From Hypoxylon rubiginosum (Eukaryota > Ascomycota > Sordariomycetes > Xylariales > Hypoxylaceae), in the NCBI GenBank assembly GCA_902806565.1, contig CADCXA010000055.1, positions 868,001-932,000 of the forward strand: DNA of 64,000 nucleotides. Direction: 5' to 3'. Positions within the stretch are counted from its first letter, which is position 1; the number at the start of each line of letters is the position of its first letter. This document shows, piece after piece, positions 11,508 to 25,692 of the stretch. The notes beneath the pieces are model-generated. The model saw only the letters and a program-made list of their open reading frames with translations, ran no database searches and was not told the DNA's origin. Position numbers and translations under genes: made by a program.

Positions 11508-14500
11508 ATGGGCATCGAGGCTCAACAATGGGTGAGTCTGACACCGCGCGCTTGCTTCTTCGCTTCCTCCCCTCCCTTCGACCCTGAATTCGACCCTGAA
11601 CCCTTCAGGTCGTCGACTCTTGGACCAATTTTGACCGTATCGCGCCAAAAGACGCCAACACATTGGCTAGCTCGTGGAATGCTATCATCCTATGTTGGAA
11701 TTCCACATCCACCACACATTACACATTACACATTACACATTACACATTACACGTTAATGACGAATAAATAAATGTTCCCACTTTTGAGTTTTTGTTTCAC
11801 AGTTTCGCAGTTTCACAGGACGAGGGGGTTGCAGCATTTCGACGTCCCGTCCCCTGTTACCCATTGCGCCCTGCGCTTTGATGATTGATGATCTCTGCTT
11901 CGCCTTTACTGACAACGCTGTCGCACCACTGTAGCTCCGTCCCAGACGCTGCCAGACCACTTCCACGAAGCCCTAAAGTTCTCTCCCCGAATAACCCCGC
12001 GACTCAACACCCACGACGGTGACGACGATGACGGCGGTGATAACGGTGTATGGGATAATACTCTGAAACCTATACCTCACGATTCTTCTACCTTCCGTGC
12101 TATTGCGCACTCGCGCGAGTCCTCCCTCGAGAAGCTTCAGTCCGGTGCCCTTGCTGGCATCCCCGAATCCCCCCAGTCTCCATCGTCCTCGACAGCATCT
12201 CCTGGTATCCGTTCAGCTGCGTCGCGTCCGAGCCCTGGCGGCATATTTGAGCGTCTCGTTGATCCCAAGGTTGTAACATACGGACACCACCGCCAGACAT
12301 CTATCGTTCATGGCATTCAACACTCGAGGAATGGAAGTCTTGCCAGCTCGTCCTCGAGTCCTCTCAGCCCGCAGATGATTGCGGCGGCTGGCGCTGGGCT
12401 TCTTCCGGAACGTCCAGACCTCCCCACAATGAATCGGTTAGATACAGAGCTATCAACAAATTCTATGGCTTCGACAGCCCCCCGGCCCCCGACGGCCCTG
12501 TCAGGCACCACGATCAACGCATCCATCCACTCCCAGGACAAGTCACAGTCTTCGCAGGATAGTCCCACAAATGGCACAATCACTCAGAGGAAACTTGAAC
12601 GTATGCATAGCAAAACCCGGCGCGACCATGCGCACCATCATTCGCACTCTTCGAGGCATCACAGGGATGAACCAAAGACTGTAGGCGAATACGCCATGCA
12701 CGTATTATTTACGTCGGTCAGTGATAACAGTCTTATCGTGCTGTGGAATACATACTGACATGTAGCAAGTTCATTGCTATGGCCGAGGACAAGCTTCAGG
12801 AGTGTATCACAGTGCCTTTCGACCCCGAACCGCCTATTGAACAAATATGTGGTCCTGGAGCCGACCCGGCGTTCGACCGTTTCATTGTCGCTCTTGGTCA
12901 CATTGCAAGTCAGAAACCGAGGCCACTTATCGATTCTATCATGCTTTGGCGGAAACATAAAAGTGAAGCAGCCAACGAGGCCCGCAGCTTGCTACAGCAG
13001 CTAAGATCTAATGCTCCCTCAGCGGCTCTCGTAAGGCGAAATACCGAGCCGTTACAGCTTCTTACTGGGAACCAGGCAGATCCGGCATCTGGCGTACCGC
13101 ATTCTCTCGCCGAGAAACAGAATGCGGCAGCTCATGCCGAACGCCGCTCTATCGTCTCTATTTTTATCCTTTGCCGGGTCTTATTGGAAGTCATTACTCA
13201 GAGCAGCCTTAGCTCCATCACCCCTGAGATGGAGGACAAGCTTGAGGCTATCATCTTTGGCCAACTCAAGATTGCAGACGTAGAACAGCTATATGTGTCT
13301 CCTCTTAAATTAGCCAACTGGAACTTGTTCGCCCAGCTGCTCGGTGCTATGAGCGAGATTAACTTTGCCAGCGTTACAGATCGATTTGTTAACGACCTCG
13401 ACCGTTCTCTTCAGGATCTTACTGTGAGAAGTCCGACGTTCCAGACCAGAGACCCCGAGGGTCAAGTGGAGTTGGTACTGGGAGGCATGAAGCATCTACA
13501 TATCAGGATCGACACCGATGAAAGTTGGGACCAAGCCTGTAACTTTCTGGTGTCCCTAGGCCAACTGTTTGCTCGATCACACGGCCAGAAGGTGAAGTCG
13601 GCATTTTGCCAGATATTAGACACGCTCCTTATCCCTATCGCTGCTAAAGCTACTAACAAGCATTTCTCGTACTTGAAATGGTCGGAGGTGCTCAGCAATA
13701 TCAGCCCTCGTCTAGCATCGATGTTTGTGAAGCCGCGCCATTGGCTGGCTGCCTTCCCACTGACGGCTACCATGCTTTGCGTATCACCACCGGAAAACCT
13801 GAGTAACCAATGGCTTCAGTTGGTTCGAACCCTCCAGCCAAAGCTTAAAGATCGCTCCATGCGCTCTCTGTGCTTGCAAGTCATCTCGAGGCTGCTTTGG
13901 GCCTATCTCTATCGAACGACTGATACCGCTGCTGGGGCTATGCGAAAACTAGACGAGGTAATGCAGCTTGTCTTGCCTACCTCCAAGCGCACCTTTTCAG
14001 CTGCGGACACATCATCAACCGGTCCCTTGATACAGATTATTAGAATTATTGGCTTCAAGTATCCTGAGTACTGCTGCAGGACTATCATCTTCCCACTAGT
14101 CAATGCTGAACTTTTCAACTTGAACAAGGAACTGAAAGTTGAGCAACTCGAGCCGGATAGAATGGTTATTGGGATTAGGGCATTTCTTGTCATCATGTCA
14201 GATCTAGAGAAGGGCGAACTTGGGCGGCCTCCGTTCCCGCAGCAGTACCCTCCTTCGTCCACCTCTGATCGTATTCCGAGCTCACCAGCGTCAACTTCAG
14301 GTTCTAGTGTGATACCTGCAAGCCCTCTTATATCTAGCCAAGATGAGTCCTTGTCACGACCAGTTCAGCTGGGGGCTTTGAGCGATGGCGCAAGAGACTA
14401 CTACAAAAAGTTCTCAGAGATTCTCGGTAAAATTACAATCATCTGCGATAATACATTTGGGGGTCAAGCTGCGCTCGATGAGAAATTCAACAGTCCAGGG

Positions 14501-17500
14501 GGTCCAAAGACACCTATTACAGAGACGTTCAACTTCTCAAGGCGCGACGATCATCCCAGTCCCGCCGACCAGAAGCAGGCTTTCTACGAGCTTCTCCACG
14601 TTGCGGTTCAGGCGCTGCCACGGTGTCTCTCAGCCGACATACCCTTTAATTCACTTATTAACCTTCTTTGTACGGGGACTGCGCATGTTCAGTCTAACAT
14701 CGCCGAGTCTTCAGCCCAGTCTCTCAAGTCGATTGCTCGACAATCATATGCACATCAAGTCACGGTAGGATTTGCTCGGTTCATCTTCAATTTTGATGAC
14801 CGCTACTCCACCATGTCTGATGGGGGAATGCTAGGCCCAGGTCACATTGAAAGCACCCTGCGACTTTACGTCGAACTCTTGCAGATATGGAGAGACGAGA
14901 TTAGACGAAAAACTAGAGACGCTGCATCCGATCCCACAGATCTCAATGGTACCGACAAGCGAGGTATGAAGTTGGACTTGTCTAGCATCTGGGCGGAGGT
15001 CGAACACGTCGAAGCTCGGGGCCTATTCTTCTTATGTTCCCAGTCACGAAGAGTGCGACACTTTGCGATTACTGTTCTTCGGCTAATCGTCGAGTTCGAT
15101 ACTGCGCTAGGTAAAGACGGCGCACAAGAGAAGGAGAACGTCCGCCTTATTGACATCCTAGAGAATGATTCAGTGCAAGTGATGAATTTCAAAGACGAAC
15201 ACCTATCTGTAGCGGAACGAAGCCGATTGCAAAGAGGCATGCAGAATAGTAACAACAAAGGAGCTCTGATCGAGCTCTGCACTAGCGATGTTTCGTACGA
15301 CACGACCCTCTGGTTCAAGATCTTTCCCAATTTTATACGCATCGCTTACGATCGATGTCCCTTTACTGTGACTATCGGTCGAGACTTGGTCTGCAATCGA
15401 ATCCTACAGATGTACAAGGGCATCGTAGTCCTGTCAGAGCCAACCCGCGGCCTCTATTACGGATCTGATCCTGGTAGTGCTCGATATACGGGAAGGACAC
15501 CAACAACTCAACCTGATGTACTTGTTGAGCAGTGGAAATTGTATTTGGCTTTTGCTTGTACAACTTTGACTGACTCTGGTAATTCCATACATGGTGCCTC
15601 ACAAGGGAATCAGCATTCGCGAAAGGCGTCTAAATCTGCCGACAAGATTGTGTCGGCAAGGACGCTCTTCAAATTCTTAATACCGTTGCTTTTGGCCTCT
15701 TCAGCCTCCGTCCGGGAGGCCGTTGTGCTTGCCATGGGCTCGATCAACATAAACATATACCGAACATTACTCGAGGAAATGCAGGGACAGGTATCTCGAT
15801 GTAATGACGAGGCTCGTGCCCGGATACATCAGCGAACAAATAGCGGTCCACGTAGGAATCGAAAAATGGACTTGCTACGGACGGAGCTCACGTATGTGTA
15901 CAAACTAACTTGTCATTTTCTAAAGGAACAAGAGGTTTACCAAGATGACTGGATCCTTAATAACCTCTGCGCATATATGAAGGATCTAAAGCTGTTCCTG
16001 ATGGACGGCGAGGTCCAGATGGACTGGGAATTTCAGAAACTGAGAAGACATTATTGCGGTTTAGTAGAAGGGCTTTTCGAGGGCATCAACCGTACGAAAG
16101 ACCCGTCACGTTGGATGACATTCGAGTCGCGCAAGTCTTCCTTTACTTTAATGGAAGACTGGTGTGGGTTTTCGCCAAATCAGATGCAAATCCGCCAGAG
16201 GGAAGACACGATGCGGCAGTCAATGATCGACCAGCAATCTCTAGGCGAACGAGGAACGATTACTGCTGCTATGGAAATAGAGAAGAGGAATCTGAAGACA
16301 GCTGCTCTGAGCGCTATGGCTGCTCTCTGTGCTGGCCCGGTCACTGTCACGACAGAAAGTGGCGCTATTCTTCACTTTGACGTGAGACGGATGCTCAACT
16401 GGATTGAATCAATTTTCAGCTCGGGCAGCGACCGGGTCAATGTGATCGGCAGGCGAGCTCTGAAGAATCTTGTCGTCTACAATCAAGACCATCCATACCT
16501 TCTGGAGCATTGCATTGCACGGTGCTATCTTACAGAGGTGCCGAAGGTCCTCGAAAGCTATTTCACAGTCATTACGGAGGTACTCCTAGAGCACATCGAT
16601 TACCCATCGCCGTTCTGGAAATTACTAGGGTTATGTCTTTTCACTCTAGGGAGCGACCAGAGCGATATTCGGTCCAAGTCAGCACACGTTCTTAGGGCTC
16701 TGGAGGAGAGGCAGCAAGCCGCACAGAACTCCAAAATTCGAGATTTCGAGATTAGCATTGCGGACAAAACCAAGGCTGTCTACAAGTTGGCTCAATTCGA
16801 AATATCTAAACGACTCGCCAAGCAACACCCGGAGCTTGCCTTTCACATATTCTCTGAAGTGACGCTTTACTTCAAAAACCTCCCACCAGGTGCGCAGCGG
16901 AATGTTGTTGCCGTTATCTTGCCCTGGATCCAGACGATTGAGCTGAAAGTCGATCCGAATGGCGGGCCTACAGCACAGTCTTATGTGCTCCTTGCTAATC
17001 TCCTTGAGGTGACCATTAAGTCCAGCGCTGCATTACATAACGAAGTCCAGGCACTCTGGCAAGCCCTCGCGACTGGCCCGCATCCAGGAAATGTCCGGCT
17101 TGTGCTGGACTTCATTATATCTCTTTGCCTAGAACGCAGGGAGCAGAATTTTGTCGAGTACGCGAAACAGATCGTGGTGTTTCTATCGAGCACTCCTAGT
17201 ACGCCTGGTATTAAGGTGGTTGAATTTCTGCTGATGCAGATCACTCCGAAAGCAATGGTTCCCAACGAGAAAAGAGAGATTGTACCCCCGCCTCCTGATA
17301 TCAGCCAGCTACAATTGCCTTATTGTGCCGACTTGTCAGAAGCCTTGCCCGTTGGGACTAAGCAGGCAGGCTTTTCTTTAGGGCAGCTGTCCCTAATACT
17401 CCTGGTTGACCTGATGGTATCGCCTGTGCAGCTGAATGCGGAAAATTTGACAGTCTTGTTGCAAGTGGTCACTGTGCTTTGGGATCACTACACCCCTCTC

Positions 17501-19741
17501 GTTCAGGAACAAGCTCGTGAAATGTTGGTGCATTTGATTCACGAGCTGGTTGTCTCGAAGATGGATGATGCTACCCCCTCAGAGGCCAAGAAGGCTGTTG
17601 AGGATGTGGTCGATGCAATTCGACGCCACGATCGTACTGTAGTTTGGGGCTACGAAGAGAGCAATGGAAAGGTCGATGGACGTGACAACAAGGTGCCCCA
17701 AAGTATGGATTACCTCACTGCAGAAGTTGTGAAAACTTTTGAAATCACTTTCCCGGGGATCAAGGAGCAATGGAGCCGCTTATCTCTAACGTGGGCAACG
17801 TCTTGCCCGGTAAGACACCTGGCGTGCCGTTCGTTTCAGATCTTCCGTTGTATCTTGACATCGCTCGATCAACTGATGTTGGGCGACATGCTTGCACGAT
17901 TATCCAACACCATCGCGGACGAAGATACCGAGATTCAAACATTTTCTATGGAAATTTTAACCACCTTGAAAACCCTCATTTCGAAGCTTGATGTAGAGAG
18001 ACTCGCATCTTTCCCTCAATTATTCTGGACAATGTGTGCATGCTTGGACTCGATCAACGAGGTTGAGTTTCTCGAAGCAATCGAGATGCTCAATGAGTTC
18101 CTAGAGAAGCTAGATTTCCACGGTTCGAGCATTCGAGATGCTCTAATAGACGGTCAGCCCCCAAGGTGGGAAGGCGCATTTGAAGGCGTTCAGCCGCTGC
18201 TCTATAAAGGGCTGAGATCATCGGCATGTCTCCAACCTACTCTTGACATACTGGACAAGCTTGTTCAGCTACCAAGCGGCCCCCTCATTGGAAACGATCA
18301 TAGGATCTTCTTTTCCATCATCGCCAATTTCCCACGTTTCTTGCAAGCTATGGAGCAAGACGCTATCGATGGTGGAACGCTACGAACTGCAGAAATTCTC
18401 TTTGCGGTGGCGGAGGCCCAGGGGCTGTCCTCAATATGCGCGGCTCTAGGGGCTTTCATAGATTCCCGATACCGCTCCAGCAAGGAATTCATGGTTCAAC
18501 TTCTTGGGGCACTCCGCGAATACTTTCTACCACAGCACGACTTCAAAATGCTTACGATGCTATTGGGTTTCCTTACGAATAGCCTTCCTTCGATGAAGAT
18601 CATGACTATGCGGCTACTCTGCGTAGTCATTCCCGAAATCGAGATGCGTAAAGCAGAGATTGCTGGCCACGGTTCCGATCTAATCTCGCCTCTCTTCCGT
18701 CTCCTGCAAAGCGAGTATTGCATGGAAGCACTTGACGTCCTCGACAATATCATGACCATGTCGGGAACGCCAATGGACAAGCATTACGTTCGGATGAGCA
18801 TGACGAGCGCCGCATCCAAGGACAGAAAAGATTACGAGACGACACAGAGTTTGTTTGGCATCCCAGAAGAGTCAGGCTGGTCGATTCCGGTCCCAGCAAA
18901 GAAGACGGAAATAACGCGTGCCAATATACATGCTGCTTTCTATATGTGCCAAGCGACTCCGGAGAATGGTATACCTACGGACCCGACGCCGACTCCAGAG
19001 GTGGAGTTCCACGCTGATGATTATCGCTATGGTTATTTCGAGATGCCAGACCGGACGGAAACCATGATGTCGGATGATGCCCAGGGCGAGGGTCATATGG
19101 CGGACTTGGTAACCAAACTAGACAGTCTGGACGACTTCTTCGACGACATGTCGCAGACGTCACCTAGCGAAGGCCGCTCTTCTAGGACCGTGACGGAATT
19201 CGCGCCCGAAAGCTACGAATCCGGCGCGCGACTCTACGATGACGTGCTGCCGATCTTGCATCAGGCCTCGACGAATACGTCTTTCCAGAACGGCTTTGTA
19301 GATCGTATGCCGGTGTCCAAAGAAGTCAAGGCGAACACTATGAACCCGGGGGCCTTCAATCCCAACGGAACAGCCAGGCCGGGTTTGCACCTGCGCTCGG
19401 TTACTTCTCCGTCGGCGCCGGCGTCTTGGAGCCAACCACAACTCAGCGAGCTCACCTCGGACGACGAGCTGACCGAGGATGTGTTTTCAGATGGCGACGA
19501 CGACAGGCCGCCAAACGGGACGCCGGAAAGCTCCTTCTTCCTGGAGAGCATGATCAAGCCTATCGCACAGACGACGAGGACGCACATGCGGCGGCTGACC
19601 GGCGGAGGCAGATCTCGAGACGCGGAGAGGCAGCGCGAACTCTTCCGCGCGAGACAGCAGCAGACGTCCCCGCAGGTGCCGAAGGTGCCCAACTTGTTCC
19701 TGCAGCACAAGACGAACCCGTCAAACGGAGACATGTTATGA
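11508..19741 (+). CDS. PAG1: Cell morphogenesis protein PAG1 (Tao3/Furry/Mor2 family)
   Basis: This giant scaffold of the RAM/MOR network helps activate NDR-type kinases that control polarised growth and cell separation. The long exon 12770-19741 encodes 2323 residues of helical-repeat protein typical of the family, with the conserved segment ICGPGADPAFDRFI and the following IASQKPRPLID early on. Just upstream, exon 11935-12716 encodes a Ser/Pro-rich disordered N-terminus ending KTVGEYAMHVLFTS, joined across an intron at 12717-12769. Two short 5' exons, 11508-11531 and 11609-11636, keep phase and give about 2601 residues in total, but they rest on splice signals only. A strong CTGAC branch site precedes the acceptor at 11934. 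The C-terminal 250 residues are acidic and disordered, and their DNA turns GC-rich. Family identity is firm; the extreme N-terminus is tentative. Confidence 0.93.
11714..11748 (+). repeat. Heptanucleotide tandem repeat
   Basis: Five perfect copies of ACACATT stand in a row, followed by the partial unit ACAC. In the proposed gene model the array lies inside the second intron of PAG1. Confidence 0.95.
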
Positions 19742-20572
19742 ACGTTGGTATGCGGGAACTTCTCACCGATCAACATATGACGCAGGGACGAGAGGATGAT
19801 CGTATGTTATTATTGATCTAGTGGAGCGCTGAGATATGCAACATAATCACGTTTATGGCCGATGATATAGCGACTGGCGTGGCAGTCACACAGCAAGCAA
19901 GATATCTATCCATCTATCCCGACATGTACAGGGACGTGTATGTACGCTAGAGAGCTAGAGAGCGTTGTATATCTATCATATAGAACAAAGACATTATTCG
20001 TATGCCAATAAAACGATGAGTTAATCAATATTTGATTGGATCTATCCGCGTACCTACGGTCATTCAATGTGAAGATAGGAGATGAAAATAGGGGGATATA
20101 ATGCAACCTGATGATTATGTAAGTAAGCTACCTGGGTACTTAGGTGAGCCTTAAAAGGCGGGCCAGAGCCAGGGAATGGACCCCTGGAGATGACGCCATG
20201 TGGGTCCGGTTCCACTAGCTTGCTTCGGAGTGGAATATCGCAAAAGCCTATTTATCGCTCTAAGCCCAATTCGAATTGCGGGGAGGCGGTCAGACATGGC
20301 AATTCTAGATATTTTTCTTAGTACCTTTGTAGCTTTGCGAAATTCACGAATGCGATTTGTAGCACATTGATGCTCATCGTGAAAGTGAATTCGTGTGATA
20401 TATACCCGCTATATACTCCCGCTTTTCTTCTGATAGCACAACCTACTACGAGCCGTATTGTCGATTCTAGATCAGCGAATCACCCACTACGATTTGGGTT
20501 TACTTCAATACCCAGTTCTCTGACGATGCCGTAACTAAGCGCACTTATTTATTACCTTGGGCATTGACAATC
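19742..20572. other. Intergenic region between PAG1 and URB1
   Basis: This holds the 3' flank of PAG1 and the promoter of URB1. I see no gene in it. Confidence 0.5.
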
Positions 20573-23500
20573 ATGGCGAAGCGCAAATCTTACGGAGGCG
20601 AAGGGGGCCACTCGGGGAAGAAGCAAAAGACTGCTCATGTGCACGAACCCCCTACTTCTGAGGACATCTATACTGGGAGACAATTACGCCAGCTCCTAGC
20701 TTTCGAGCAAGATCTTCGAAAAGCTAGACATGGTACGTTACTTTGGAATTGCGCGGATAGGTCGCTTGTGGCGCGGTGCTAATGATAATTATGTATAGGC
20801 CTCCAATCCTTCAAGAACCTCCTCGACGGCATTGCCAACGACGAAGACAAAGATTCCGAGAAACTGCAAATACTCCTCGAATTTCTAGAATCCGTAAAGC
20901 CGAAAGAAGACGACGAGGTGCCCATATACCTACCAGATGTGATGGAGACATGGAGCATGGCCACCCAGTTAAATAACGAAAACGTCATGTCTGCTGTCGC
21001 TGTCGTTCTCGCACTCCTTCTTAAAGTCATATCCGGAAAAGTAGATCTGGCGTCATACGGTCTAGGAATATGTCGAACGCTCCTTCAGAAGCGACAACAA
21101 GAGCTCCTTGCGAAAAACCTCTCGGCCGATAACGGGAAAGATTTTATAATATCTCCTACACTGAGACTGCTCAAAGAAGCCGTATGCTTTGACGGTGGTA
21201 CTCTTGCGGCACCAATATTCAGAGCCAGAAGCAGCACTTTCAAATCTCTTGCAAGGAATATGGGTCTTCGATACCTGGGAGAGGGCATAGAAGACCCAAA
21301 ACGGCCGTCCGTCCGCACCAATGCAATCCGATTCCTACTGAGCAGTCTCAGGCTCCTCCATCTCGAGGCGAAGCGTGACCTGTTATCCCAAAAAGACATT
21401 GTCGCCGCCCTTATGAGACATGTCAGAAAAGACCCGCCTTCGTTGATCCATGAAATATTAGACACGCTAAGAACCTCGGTCATCTTAGACAAGAAGTTGT
21501 CAAAGGATATCAAGATCAGAATTCTGAATGCTCATTCGCTCATCAGAATAGCAGAGCTTTATGGCTACTCTGAAGAACCGGTTGAAGATAGCAGCGAGGC
21601 GGGAAGTGGTCGCCCGTCCGTGGAAGAATCGGTACATGCATTTTTACTCGCAGCTTGTACCGATTCCGATGCTGGCATACGTCGGTCAGCACGCGGTTTC
21701 TATCCCGAGGGTGTAGAACCCGATGCAATACCACTGGGAGTTAACGATAATCAACTCATGGACTTTGGCATTGATAGTATTCCTTGGATGAGCAAGTTTA
21801 AGGACGACGTTCCTGTCAGGAACACGTTGTTAGCCGAGTTCATCCAGACGTTACGGCCGTGGTCCAGTACAAAACAGAATGAACTCCTAGTGACGATTTT
21901 CGAGACGTCACCAGAGTTAGTCGCCCAGTATTTTTGCCACAAGAAGTCCTTCTCATTTGATCCGAAATTATCCACGACCTGGATCGGATATGCCGCGTTA
22001 TTATACAACGTTGTTCAGCTGCCAATTCCCGCTTGGTTTGGACACCCCAAGGGCTACGCGAGAGTACCGCCACCTACTGCTATAGTACTTGGAAACATGA
22101 TCCCTTTACCTATGACCCTCAAAGCCATAACACGATGCTTCTCGATTAAATCGAAACTGACGTCTTTTTATGCAATTCGCTTGCTAACTTTGGCATTGCA
22201 AAAGCTCGGACGGGCTTTGGAGATGTATCAAGAGGCGTCGTCTTCACCTGATTCTATCTGGGAAGAAGCAGCTCGTCGACTTGTGGACGAATTTTACCAA
22301 AGGATCCCAGATATTAAGGATGTCATCAAGTGCTACGTTACCCTCGATCAAGATGACCTACTTCAACGGCAAGCTGCGAGCCGCCTATTACTGCTCTATT
22401 ACGAAGTCATTCCGCAGCTCGCTTTGAGGGCTAAATTTGACGTCTCCCCGATGCTTCTATCCACCATCAAAAGAGTAGAAGGTTCCGAAGGAACAGGTGA
22501 AGAGCTTGTCATGTCTTTATTGGAGCTCGAGAATCTATGCACAGTTGCGAAATACTCGCCAAGCATGCGATGGTTTGCTCGAGCCTCGGATATGCCGTAT
22601 TCCCCTTTTACTACTCTTCTGAGGTTATCTGTCGAAAAGTCGACCAGTATATCCAATGAGAGTTTAAATAACACCCTACACTGGGTGGCAGATGAGCACC
22701 AGTTAGTGGAGAGCAGGTCAAAATCTCGGGGGCTATACCCCCTAATAGCGGCTTTGAAGAGCATTGGAAATCTTGATGCGGCTATTTGGAAATTCCTAGA
22801 TAATTGCGTCGAGCGTTGTGCCAGAACGCCCGTCAAGTACATTGAGATGATTGAAGAGCAGTTTGAGAAAGCTGGAACTTCCGAAGACGACGACGCAATC
22901 GCTTGCCCACTCATGATGACGATCGCGGAGCAGATCCCATTTTTAACTTCATCATCGCCTGGTAAGGCTGTTCTCAAGGAGTTGGCGAAATTGCTGTCGA
23001 AATATCTCGGTTACTCACTCGCGGCCGGTGTAAGTGAGCCATTCCTCCGCATCACGAAGGAGCTTTTTGCTGCCGGCTTTGGAGATGAAAAACTCGGGGC
23101 CAAGTTGCGCATTTCAGAGAAGCAGAAATTCACACCGGAAGAGCAAGAAAATGCAGAGAAACCGAACACTAGAAAACCCAGCAGCTGGGACAGTGGGGTC
23201 GTTGATGGAGTGGACGACGAGTCGGCTCATCATATTAGCCCAGAAGAACTAGAACAAAAGCTTGCGGTGCCCATTCCTGCTAGCAAAGACAGCTCATTGT
23301 CGAGATGGTCATCCAAAACGCCTGAAGAACTTATCGAAGAGGGATATGCATCTTCGTTAATACGTTTGCTCTCTTCGGAGCACGCCAGCATTCGGAAGGA
23401 AGCCCTAACAAACATCGTCAAAGTCGCCACGAAGATCAAGGATTCAGCATACGACAACAACCAACAGGTATGGCTCTTACTTATGGAACTCGTAGAATCG

Positions 23501-24076
23501 TCGCGGGATGCGATCAGTGACGGACCCGTACCGAGCGTACTCATCGCTTTTGCCTGCAAGGGCCTCGAAGTCCTGATGAACCCCCTGCACTGCCTCTACG
23601 AGAAGCTCAACCTGTTCCTCACCAGCCGGCCGGTGTGGTCCCTGGACAGGATCCCCCTGATGCAGTCCATCCTCCAGGACGGCCCGACGGAAGACGGCAC
23701 CTTCTACTCGGAAGTCAGCTGGCTCCTCGGCTTCCTCCTCGAGAGCCTGCGGACGCCCGCCGACGTCGCGCTGTTCCACAAACGAAAAGTGTTCGAGCGG
23801 CTGCTCGCGCTGCCCTGCAACCCGTTCCTGGGCCCCAACCTCAGGACGCAGGTGCTGCGGATCGTCTACCGGGCCGCGGGCATCGACGGAGGCAGCGACA
23901 CCCTGATCACGCGGTTCGGCGCCGTCGGCTGGCTGCTCGCGCAGAGGGATGCCGCCGCGACGAACGCGGCCGGGCGCGCAACATATCAGGCGCTGCTGGG
24001 CAGGCTCTGGGACACTTGCGATCGGAAGCGCATCGAGGAGTGGAGCAAAGGCGGCGTGGGGAGGCTTGTGAAGTAG
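20573..24076 (+). CDS. URB1: Nucleolar pre-ribosomal-associated protein URB1 (Npa1)
   Basis: Urb1/Npa1 is a nucleolar scaffold of early pre-60S particles, needed for 25S and 5.8S rRNA maturation. Exons 20573-20732 and 20799-24076 give 1145 residues, shorter than yeast Urb1, as is usual for filamentous fungi. The N-terminus is basic (MAKRKSYGG, then GKKQK), fitting nuclear import. The segment around residues 40-330 (QLRQLLAFEQDLRKA, then FKNLLDGIAN, LASYGLGICRTLL) matches the Npa1 N-terminal domain, and the rest is helical repeat. The intron has a GTACGT donor and TATAG acceptor. The last 500 nt (about 23560-24060) use almost only G or C at third positions, unlike the rest of the gene. The reading frame stays open, so this looks like base composition rather than damage. 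Assignment is by remembered family resemblance. Confidence 0.85.
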
Positions 24077-25692
24077 AAAGGAAGTGTGTATATGAATATA
24101 CCCAAATCTGTTATAAACAGTGTCGTTTGCCTAGCACTTTGAGGTTGATGATTTGGTGCCTGTTCCTTGTGGTTGCTTGATGTGACATGAAACCAACTCA
24201 TGACAGCCACAGCCACGCCCAAGTTTCGTCTTCTAGACATTCTTCAAACCGTGTTATAAAGAATATGACGACACGAAGTAGAAATGATTGAGTTTGTGGT
24301 TGAAGCCTAGATGAGATTGATATGTGATACATGATCTATCGGATGGTAATGTGTTGCTAAGACTTAGCCTGACTTAGACACTTGGTATATGAGACTCTGT
24401 GGTTTCAGAGACAGAATCATAATGGTACATCTGTACGGCACACATGATATAAATATAAACATATGCTTAGTGATGGGATATGTTAATATTCTACGCCTTT
24501 TACACAGGTAGTAAGATGGTTTCGTCGCACGCAGTTCTTACAGGTGATACCAACAATTTCTAACCATCGTAGACTTGGCGTCGCAACTGTTAAGACAATA
24601 AATACTTTTCGTAGTATTTGTTTTCTCAAAAAGTTTATACATTAACAAGGGCTCACGCATGTTGACACCATGCTTGAACGATGTTTAAATCTATTCAAAC
24701 AATAAGAGTGACTGATTGCAAGGTTGAAGCCGCTCTGATTTGGCAGGCTTCCACGTTTTAGGCATCAAGTCCCCGGAATTGTTGACCCACTCAGGCGCCG
24801 GACAAGCAGACAAGCTCTTTAGGTACCTAGGTACTGTACCTCAAAGCTTGGGGGCAGGCAGCGGTTCCCAGGGTTACACAATCACCACGGCCACAAAAAT
24901 ACGTAGATACCTACCCCAATAAGCGGGACGGTGACCACTTAGCGGTCCCAGCGGTTAGCGGTTAGTGGTTAGTAGCATAGTGGACACGGGACACGGGACA
25001 CGGGCCAAGTCGAATAACTAGATAGTCATCTTTCGACTTCTAATCGTCTCCATCCTCCACGAAAACATCTGGACTTGGACAAATATTGACATTGGCCTAC
25101 CACCTACCACCCTTCTGCCTGTACAATAACAAATACAACTCTGGGAACCATCCTTTGAGACACACAAGCAAAACCTGTTACTGAGTTACCTTTTGTTTAC
25201 CTCACTCTCACCATCTAAATGCGTCTTTGAGATACCACCATACTATCCACCCCCGGCTTGGTGCTGTCGCCGTCCAACCAAGATACCTACCTAGGTACTC
25301 TTCAAACCATCATCCTTAGGCCGATCGCCTTACCAATTGCAGCCTTCTCGTCGCCCCATTCTACAATTTCGATCCCTAACCGTGTCGGCTTCGGTGATAT
25401 TAATGCAATTTCCTGCATCCGAAATCTTTTTGAGCCCGACCGACCTTATCAACAAATCCTCCCGTCGCCCTCTACATTTCACCTCTTCACCTTTCACCTC
25501 ACCCCGCACAAGACGATACAACCTCCAAAAGGGATAGCCAGCAGCCTTGTTAATTCCAATTGCTATATTTCATCGTAAAGCCCCACGGCGACCCCGTGGG
25601 CTTGAAACGCGGACTCTGTCTACAGCAACCCTACCCGCGCACCTGGAATTTTTAAAATTACAGACTACACTCGCGCCAAATACTCAGATGCT
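24077..25692. other. Intergenic region and leader upstream of the 4E-T-like gene
   Basis: The first half is AT-rich with no gene. Exact TACCTAGGTA palindromes are at 24824-24833 and 25288-25297. A short GGACACG array is near 24982-25005. From about 25040 the plus strand becomes pyrimidine-rich, fitting the leader of the gene starting at 25693. Confidence 0.45.

Noticed and set aside
12743..12769. Start of PAG1 at MEYILTCSK
   Set aside because: These codons lie in the intron that joins the LFTS and FIAMAEDK parts; the protein continues upstream.
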